7,469 bases of DNA from RGIG426 sp045643425. Its GTDB lineage: Bacteria; Bacillota; Clostridia; Oscillospirales; Acutalibacteraceae. This document shows positions 1 through 4,610 of this stretch, in pieces (the first letter of the stretch is position 1; each line of letters begins with the position of its first letter). The stretch is from positions 1 through 7,469 of the forward strand of contig JAZUKW010000023.1 in NCBI GenBank assembly GCA_045643425.1, written 5' to 3'. Position numbers and translations under genes: made by a program. The notes beneath the pieces were generated by a model. That model was not told the DNA's origin. It searched no databases and worked only from the letters and a program-made list of their open reading frames with translations.

Positions 1-221
1 TGCTCGCACAGCTCGCGCAATTCCTCCGCGCGCCCCGAGCCGATACACGTGGCGGCCGACGGCGTCTCCCTCTTTTGGCACAACTCCGCCACCGTTTCCG
101 CTCCCGCGGTCTTGGCAAGCTCCCGCAGCTCCGCAAACGCAGTTTCCACGTCGTATTCGCCGGTATCCAGCGCCACCAGCACCGCTTTTTGCGGCACCTG
201 CTCGGTCAACGTCTCCGTCAC
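1..221 (-). CDS. hflX: GTPase HflX, N-terminal part (runs off left edge)
   Basis: The minus strand from 221 reads 73 codons without a stop and leaves the window at base 1. Only the N-terminal domain is present. The translation has the features of the HflX N-terminal domain: a start of strand-forming residues (KAVLVALDTG), then a helix ending LAKTAGAETV, then CQKRETPSAATCIGSGRAEEL, which matches the family pattern in which a QKR-P-x-x-x-Y-I-G-x-G-K-x-x-E-L stretch ends the first half of this domain. Known HflX proteins are ribosome-binding GTPases that split stalled or hibernating 70S ribosomes. The GTPase domain lies outside the window and cannot be checked. The GTG start at 221 is chosen because GGAAAGGA (232-239, minus strand) lies 10 bases upstream; an in-frame GTG at 230 sits only one base from that site. 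The gene is divergent from the desulfurase operon and has its own promoter. Confidence 0.85.
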   Translation of the reverse strand, partial: MTETLTEQVPQKAVLVALDTGEYDVETAFAELRELAKTAGAETVAELCQKRETPSAATCIGSGRAEELRELCE

Positions 222-231
222 GTTCTCCACA

Positions 232-239
232 TCCTTTCC
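232..239 (-). promoter_or_regulatory. Ribosome binding site of hflX
   Basis: GGAAAGGA on the minus strand, 10 bases before the GTG at 221. It decides between two in-frame GTG codons (221 and 230), since the second is too close to be served by it. Confidence 0.6.
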
Positions 240-260
240 GCACGGAATTCATCACCGTAT

Positions 261-289
261 AGTATACCCGAACTTCCCGTCCCTTGCAA
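261..289 (-). promoter_or_regulatory. Predicted sigma-A promoter of hflX
   Basis: On the minus strand a -35 box TTGCAA (284-289; 4 of 6 consensus) is separated by exactly 17 bases from a -10 box TATACT (261-266; 5 of 6). Transcription would begin near 254, giving a leader of about 30 bases before the GTG at 221. Seen in sequence; activity is inferred. Confidence 0.65.
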
Positions 290-324
290 CCCCAAAATTT
301 CCTGAAAAAAACTAAAAAAATCAG

Positions 325-353
325 TTGCGCTCTTTCTTTTTCTGTATTATAAT
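325..353 (+). promoter_or_regulatory. Predicted sigma-A promoter of the desulfurase/sortase/thiI operon
   Basis: A perfect -10 box TATAAT (348-353) lies 17 bases after TTGCGC (325-330), which keeps only the TTG of the -35 consensus. Start of transcription would be near 360, with a short leader to the GTG at 390. The region is AT-rich compared with the genes on both sides. This is the only good rightward promoter before 6570, so it probably drives all four genes up to 6554. Confidence 0.65.
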
Positions 354-389
354 GTATTTTGTATAGGTATGTAGAGGGAGGTTTTTGTC

Positions 390-1523
390 GTGTCTGCCTA
401 TCTGGATAACAGCGCCACCACGAAAGTGTGTGCAAAGGCTGCCGAAAAAGCGGCGTATATGATGACCGAATGCTTCGGCAATCCCTCCTCCCTCCATTCG
501 CTGGGATTTGCGGCGGAGCGGGAGCTGACCGCCGCGCGGACAAGCGTGGCCGCCCTGCTCAAAGCCGATCCCGCCTGCGTCACCTTTACCTCCGGCGGAA
601 CGGAGGCAAACAACCTCGCCATTCTCGGCGCCGCCCGCGCCAAACAGCGCCGCGGCAATCACGTCGTTACCACCGCGATCGAGCACCCCTCGGTGCTCGA
701 AGCGTTTGCCCGGCTTGAGGCTGAGGGCTTCGAGGTCACCCGCGTCCTGCCGCAAAAAGACGGCACGGTATCGCCCCGCGATCTGCTCGCCGCCTGCCGC
801 CCCGACACGGTTCTCGTCAGCGCCATGGCGGTGAACAACGAGACCGGCGCGACGTTTTCGTGGGAGACGGCGTCCCCCGCCGTTCGGCGCAAATCGCCGC
901 TCGCCACGCTCCATTGTGACGCGGTTCAGGCGGCGGGGAAATGCGCCCTCTCATTCGACAAAATGGGCGTTGATCTCTGCTCGGTCAGCGGCCACAAGCT
1001 CCACGCCCCGAAAGGCGTCGGCGCTCTGTTTATAAAAAAAGGCACCCGTCTCATTCCTCCTGCCGCGCTCGGCGGCGGTCAGGAAAAGGGCTTGCGCTCG
1101 GGAACCGAGAATATGCCCGCCATCGCCGCGTTCGGCGAAGCGGTCAACGCGCTTCCCTCCCCCGCCGCGCAGCTGACCCATTACACAGCACTGCGAGACT
1201 ATCTGCTCTCTGCACTTTCATCGGAAGCGGACGTCGTGTTCCACCTGCCCGAGGGCGGCGTTCCCTACGTCGTCCATCTCTCGTTGCTCGGGCGCAAAAG
1301 CGAGACCCTCGTCCACGCTTTAGCCAAGCAGGAGGTGTTCGTATCCGGCGGCTCCGCCTGCGCCAAGGGCAAAAAAAGCCACGTGCTTCAAGCGATGGGG
1401 CTTCCCGCCGCGGAAATCGACTCCTCGCTGCGCGTCAGCTTTTCACCCACCACCACGTTTGACGAACTCCGCGCATTTTGCGATGCGCTTTGCCTGGCGC
1501 GAGACACTCTCGCGCACGTATAA
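390..1523 (+). CDS. nifS: Cysteine desulfurase (NifS/NifZ type, PLP-dependent)
   Basis: A 377-residue class V aminotransferase-fold enzyme that removes sulfur from L-cysteine, giving alanine and an enzyme-bound persulfide. Visible family features: YLDNSATT at 4-11; the PLP phosphate region SGGTEANN (68-75); His99 in IEHP, which stacks on PLP; the NNETG stretch (149-153); Asp177 and Gln180 in CDAVQ; SGHK with the PLP-binding Lys203; RSGTEN (236-241); the catalytic Cys324 in the loop GSACAKGKKSH; and Arg348 near the C-terminus, expected to bind substrate carboxylate. Length is normal for group I desulfurases. The GTG start is supported by GGGAGG (376-381) 8 bases upstream. By family knowledge, a desulfurase next to a ThiI without a rhodanese domain supplies sulfur for 4-thiouridine in tRNA, like B. 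subtilis NifZ; a wider role in Fe-S cluster assembly cannot be excluded. No IscU/SufU or IscR gene is visible. First gene of a four-gene operon. Confidence 0.95.
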   Translation: MSAYLDNSATTKVCAKAAEKAAYMMTECFGNPSSLHSLGFAAERELTAARTSVAALLKADPACVTFTSGGTEANNLAILGAARAKQRRGNHVVTTAIEHPSVLEAFARLEAEGFEVTRVLPQKDGTVSPRDLLAACRPDTVLVSAMAVNNETGATFSWETASPAVRRKSPLATLHCDAVQAAGKCALSFDKMGVDLCSVSGHKLHAPKGVGALFIKKGTRLIPPAALGGGQEKGLRSGTENMPAIAAFGEAVNALPSPAAQLTHYTALRDYLLSALSSEADVVFHLPEGGVPYVVHLSLLGRKSETLVHALAKQEVFVSGGSACAKGKKSHVLQAMGLPAAEIDSSLRVSFSPTTTFDELRAFCDALCLARDTLAHV

Positions 1524-1530
1524 TCTCCAA

Positions 1531-1538
1531 AAAGGAGG
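1531..1538 (+). promoter_or_regulatory. Ribosome binding site fixing the sortase start
   Basis: AAAGGAGG, 8 bases before the ATG at 1547. The open frame extends upstream to an ATG at 1478, but that codon lies inside the desulfurase gene and has no comparable site, so 1547 is the start. Confidence 0.85.
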
Positions 1539-1546
1539 CTCTTCGT

Positions 1547-3367
1547 ATGGAAAGAAAAAATTTAGACCGCTGGGAAGAAAAAGAGTTTCTGACCGATTGG
1601 GTGAAACACGCTCCCTCCGGCTCGCTGGATCGGTCGGTGGATGATATTCTGGCCGAGTTGGGATTGACCGAGCCAAAAGCGCCCGCGCAACCCGCGCAAC
1701 CCGCGCAACCGACAGAGCCCGCGAAGCCGGCGCAGCCCGCGGCGAAACCCGCGCAGCCGGCGCAGCCCGCGGCGAAGCCCGCGCAACCGGCGCAGCCTGC
1801 GGCGAAACCCGCGCAACCGACGCAGCCCGCGGCGGAAGACAAGCCGCTGACGCCGTATGCCCGCCCGGTCAAGCCCGCGCCGCATCCCACGTCGCCCATC
1901 GAGCAGGTTGTCGAGAAACCCGCGCCCACCGAAGCGACCCCTGCGGCCACCGCTGTGGCGGCGCCGCGCAAAAAGCGCAAAAAAGACAAATGGATCTGGC
2001 GCTTCCTCGGCAACATTTTGCCGAAAAAAGGCGACGGCGCACTCGAGCTTGTACGCAAAGGCGTGTGCATCTGCGCCATTTTGGTGCTGGTCGGCAGCTC
2101 CTGCGTGCTGCTGAACGATTTTGTGCTGACGCCGCTGTTCGGCAGCCGCTTGGCGGACAACATCGACGACGTGCGCAAAAAGCCGGTCGATCCGAGCGAC
2201 GACAACAGCATCTACCCCGCGGGGATTTTGGATTCCTTCAAGAACCTCTATAAACAAAACCGCGACACCATCGGCTGGATCACCTATAAATCCACCAGCC
2301 CCTATTGGCACGAAAAGCTGGGCAACCCCGGCTACGTCGTGGTACAGTCTAACGACAACGACTATTATCTCCACCGCGATTTCAACGGGAACGACGATAA
2401 AAACGGCACCGTGTTTATGGATTACCGCTGCAAATACGACACGAAAGAGGATGCCCAAAACGCCAACCGCATCACCATCCTCTACGGTCACAATATGTAC
2501 AGCGGTCTGATGTTCGCCAACGTCAACAAGCTTTTAGACAGCTTGGCGTTTGCCCAATCGGCGCCGGTGGTGGAATTCAGCTCGCTGTTCGAGGAAAACC
2601 AATACAAGGTCTTCGCCATCGTCAGCAACGACACCTCCGAGGAGGGCGGCGAGACCTTCCTGCGCACCGATTTCACCGACGATCAGGATTTCCTCCAATA
2701 TATCGCCGAGCTGCGCCTGCGCTCGTGGTATAACTACAACGACGTAGACGTGCGCGCCGACGATAAGGTGCTGATGCTCTACACCTGCAGCAACACCTAC
2801 CAAACCACCATGGGCAAAGAGGGCCGCACCATTTTGGTGGCCCGCAAGCTGCGCCCCGGCGAATCCGCCGAGGTGGACGTATCCTCCATCACCGAGAACG
2901 AAAACAAGCTGATGCCGCGTCAATGGTACGTGAACAACGGCCTGGATCTGCCCAGCTATTACACCTCAAAGGATGCCGCCGCCAAAGCGGTGCGCGAGGC
3001 CATGGGCGGCGCCTATATTGAAAATACCGCCAACAACAATTCAAGCTCCTCTTCCTCCGGCAACTCCCATAAAAAGAAACCCGCCGTCATCGAAGAGGAC
3101 GACGATGACTATTACTACGAGGAAGACTACGACGACGAAAACTATTACTACGAGGAAGAAAACTACGACGACGAAAACTACTACTATGAGGAAGAGCCCG
3201 TCGTAGAAGAGCCCGTCGCCACCGATCCTCCCGCGGAGGAAGAGCCCGTCGTGACTGATCCTCCGGTCGAAGAGCCCGCGGAAGAAGAGCCCGTCGAAAC
3301 CGAGCCGCCCGCGGAAGAAGAGCCGGTCGAAACCGAGCCGCCCGTGGAGGAAGAGCCCGCGGAATAA
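1547..3367 (+). CDS. srtB: Membrane-anchored class B sortase with repeat-rich N- and C-terminal extensions
   Basis: 606 residues from the ATG chosen by its ribosome binding site. Order of parts: residues 1-43, charged, with a short helix-like stretch SVDDILAELG (30-39); 44-96, Pro/Ala/Gln/Lys repeats; 97-140, Pro-rich linker; 141-148, basic cluster RKKRKKDK; 172-189, one hydrophobic membrane helix; about 225-437, class B sortase domain; 438-510, linker ending in a Ser run; 511-606, acidic tail with Tyr-rich then Pro/Glu/Thr repeats. The sortase triad is intact: His315 (YGHNM), Cys414 (LYTCS), Arg427 (GRTILVARKL). The basic cluster before the helix predicts the N-terminus inside and the enzyme outside. 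Sortases cut a C-terminal sorting signal on exported proteins and join them to the wall or to each other; no substrate gene is visible here. Usual class B sortases are about 220-260 residues, so more than half of this protein is extra. It lies 23 bases after the desulfurase and 21 before thiI. Confidence 0.9.
   Translation: MERKNLDRWEEKEFLTDWVKHAPSGSLDRSVDDILAELGLTEPKAPAQPAQPAQPTEPAKPAQPAAKPAQPAQPAAKPAQPAQPAAKPAQPTQPAAEDKPLTPYARPVKPAPHPTSPIEQVVEKPAPTEATPAATAVAAPRKKRKKDKWIWRFLGNILPKKGDGALELVRKGVCICAILVLVGSSCVLLNDFVLTPLFGSRLADNIDDVRKKPVDPSDDNSIYPAGILDSFKNLYKQNRDTIGWITYKSTSPYWHEKLGNPGYVVVQSNDNDYYLHRDFNGNDDKNGTVFMDYRCKYDTKEDAQNANRITILYGHNMYSGLMFANVNKLLDSLAFAQSAPVVEFSSLFEENQYKVFAIVSNDTSEEGGETFLRTDFTDDQDFLQYIAELRLRSWYNYNDVDVRADDKVLMLYTCSNTYQTTMGKEGRTILVARKLRPGESAEVDVSSITENENKLMPRQWYVNNGLDLPSYYTSKDAAAKAVREAMGGAYIENTANNNSSSSSSGNSHKKKPAVIEEDDDDYYYEEDYDDENYYYEEENYDDENYYYEEEPVVEEPVATDPPAEEEPVVTDPPVEEPAEEEPVETEPPAEEEPVETEPPVEEEPAE
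1676..1834 (+). repeat. Pro/Ala/Gln/Lys-coding tandem repeats in the sortase gene
   Basis: Residues 44-96 of the sortase are built from AQP and AKP steps. Within them 1742-1831 holds three consecutive copies of a 30-base unit coding AAKPAQPAQP-type decapeptides (last copy has T for A), preceded by a shorter related copy. Copies are nearly identical in DNA, suggesting recent slippage-type expansion. The segment is predicted to be disordered and on the cytoplasmic side of the membrane. Confidence 0.85.
3110..3199 (+). repeat. Tyr/Asp/Glu-coding repeats in the sortase tail
   Basis: Three consecutive copies coding YYYEEDYDDEN (11 residues, 3110-3142), YYYEEENYDDEN (12 residues, 3143-3178) and YYYEEEP (partial, 3179-3199). 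DNA copies are nearly identical. The product is a very acidic stretch with three Tyr triplets, on the outside of the membrane by the predicted topology. Confidence 0.9.
3197..3364 (+). repeat. Pro/Glu/Thr-coding repeats at the end of the sortase gene
   Basis: Residues 551-606 repeat a theme of EEEPV(x)T(D/E)PP. The clearest copies are two 33-base units at 3281-3313 and 3314-3346, coding EEEPVETEPPA and EEEPVETEPPV and differing at only two bases. The run ends the protein without a membrane helix or charged sorting tail. Confidence 0.85.
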
Positions 3368-3388
3368 CCCAAAAGTGAGGGACCCCCT

Positions 3389-4570
3389 ATGAACGCAAAT
3401 CAAGAACTCATTCTCATCAAAAACGGTGAGCTGGCGCTGAAAGGCCTGAACCGTCACACGTTTGAGGCGGTTTTGTGCAAAAACCTGCGCCGCAATCTTC
3501 GTCACGTGGGCGATTTTTCCATCGAAAAATCCCAGTCCACTATTTACGTTTTCCCCAACACCGACAACGAGGATTTAGACGCCGCCTGCGACCGCGTCTC
3601 CAAAACCTTCGGTATCGCGGCGTATTCCCGCGCCAAACGAGTGGAAAAGGATTTAGACGCTATCTGCCGCGCCTGCGCGGAGTATTTTAAAGACACGCTC
3701 GACCTCGTATCCACGTTTAAGGTGGAAGCCAAGCGCGCGGACAAATCGTTTTCTCACCCTTCGCCCGAGATTTGCGCCACCGTCGGCGAGTATCTTTTGG
3801 ATGCGTTTTCGCACCTTAGCGTGGACGTCCACAATCCCGACGTGACCGTCGTGGTGGAAATTCGCGATTTCGGCGCCTTCATCCACGCGCTCCAGCTCCC
3901 CGGCGCCGGCGGAATGCCGGTCGGCACCGGCGGCAAATGCGGCTTGCTTTTGTCCGGTGGCATCGACTCGCCCGTAGCGGCGTATATGATGGCCAAGCGC
4001 GGCGTCGAGCTGTGCGGCATCCACTTCGCCTCCCCGCCGTATACCAGCGAGCGCGCGGAGCAAAAGGTCGTAGATCTTCTGCAAAGGCTGTTGCCGTATA
4101 CCGGCTATGCCGAGCTGTACGTCGTGCCGTTTACGCATATCCAAGAGGAAATCCGCGACAACTGTCCCGAAGACCTCTTTACGCTGGTGATGCGCCGCTT
4201 TATGATGCGGTGCGCCACCCGCCTTGCCAAAGAAAAGAACTGCGAAGCCCTCATTACCGGCGAAAGCGTCGGTCAGGTCGCGAGCCAGACGATCCCCGCC
4301 ATGGCGTGTACCGAAGCGGTCACCGACCTGCCGATTTTCCGCCCGTGTATCGGGCTTGACAAAGAGGAAATCGTCGCGATCTCCCGCAAGATCGGCACGT
4401 TCGAGGTCTCGATCGAGCCGTACGAGGACTGCTGCACCGTCTTCACCCCGCGTCATCCCCGCACCCGCCCGAAGCTCTCTATGTTAGAGGAAGCGGAGCA
4501 GGCGCTTGACGTAGACGCACTGGTAGAGGAAGCGGTCGCCGCCGCTTACCGCCGCAAAATCAGCTTTTGA
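3389..4570 (+). CDS. thiI: tRNA 4-thiouridine synthetase ThiI (short form, no rhodanese domain)
   Basis: 393 residues. ThiI adenylates uridine 8 of tRNA and replaces its oxygen with sulfur; in some bacteria it also serves thiazole synthesis. Order of parts: N-terminal ferredoxin-like region (1 to about 60, opening with LIKNGELALKGLNR, typical of the family); THUMP tRNA-binding domain (about 60-166, ending VEIRDFGAFIH); PP-loop ATPase domain with SGGIDSP at 189-195 and GESVGQVASQT at 291-301. The Cys pair in EDCCTVF (Cys348, Cys349) occupies the place of the sulfur-accepting Cys344 of E. coli ThiI. E. coli ThiI is 482 residues with a C-terminal rhodanese domain; this protein stops near 393 with none, like the B. 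subtilis form, so sulfur probably comes straight from the desulfurase in the same operon. The ribosome binding site is modest (GAGG at 3377-3380, 8 bases before ATG). Confidence 0.96.
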   Translation: MNANQELILIKNGELALKGLNRHTFEAVLCKNLRRNLRHVGDFSIEKSQSTIYVFPNTDNEDLDAACDRVSKTFGIAAYSRAKRVEKDLDAICRACAEYFKDTLDLVSTFKVEAKRADKSFSHPSPEICATVGEYLLDAFSHLSVDVHNPDVTVVVEIRDFGAFIHALQLPGAGGMPVGTGGKCGLLLSGGIDSPVAAYMMAKRGVELCGIHFASPPYTSERAEQKVVDLLQRLLPYTGYAELYVVPFTHIQEEIRDNCPEDLFTLVMRRFMMRCATRLAKEKNCEALITGESVGQVASQTIPAMACTEAVTDLPIFRPCIGLDKEEIVAISRKIGTFEVSIEPYEDCCTVFTPRHPRTRPKLSMLEEAEQALDVDALVEEAVAAAYRRKISF

Positions 4571-4610
4571 TAATTCCCTTTAAAAATACAAAACGAAAGG
4601 AGCCGTTTGT

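Noticed and set aside
49..315. Rightward open frame over the left edge
   Set aside because: It lies opposite a clear HflX N-terminal coding frame on the minus strand and has no family-like sequence; it is a shadow of the GC-rich gene.
222..389. Riboswitch or T-box leader before the desulfurase
   Set aside because: The predicted leader is only about 30 bases on either side, too short for a known leader fold.
1478..1546. Earlier ATG for the sortase, overlapping the desulfurase
   Set aside because: The 23 extra residues are out-of-frame desulfurase sequence, and a strong ribosome binding site at 1531-1538 points to the ATG at 1547.
1562..2491. Leftward open frame of 309 codons
   Set aside because: It mirrors the sortase coding frame; its Arg/Leu/Gly-rich repeats are just the complement of the Pro/Ala repeats. 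No ribosome binding site or recognisable domain.
3653..4456. Leftward open frame of 267 codons
   Set aside because: It is opposite the conserved ThiI core and has a composition typical of antisense frames in GC-rich DNA.
4567..4592. Possible promoter before the CinA fusion (TTGATA and TACAAA)
   Set aside because: Spacer is only 14 bases and the -10 match is 4 of 6; the gap is A-rich, so chance matches are expected.
4577..4600. Small hairpin CCTTT/AAAGG before the CinA fusion, which could mask its ribosome binding site
   Set aside because: Only five pairs, three of them A-U, with a 14-base loop; too weak to call a regulator or terminator.
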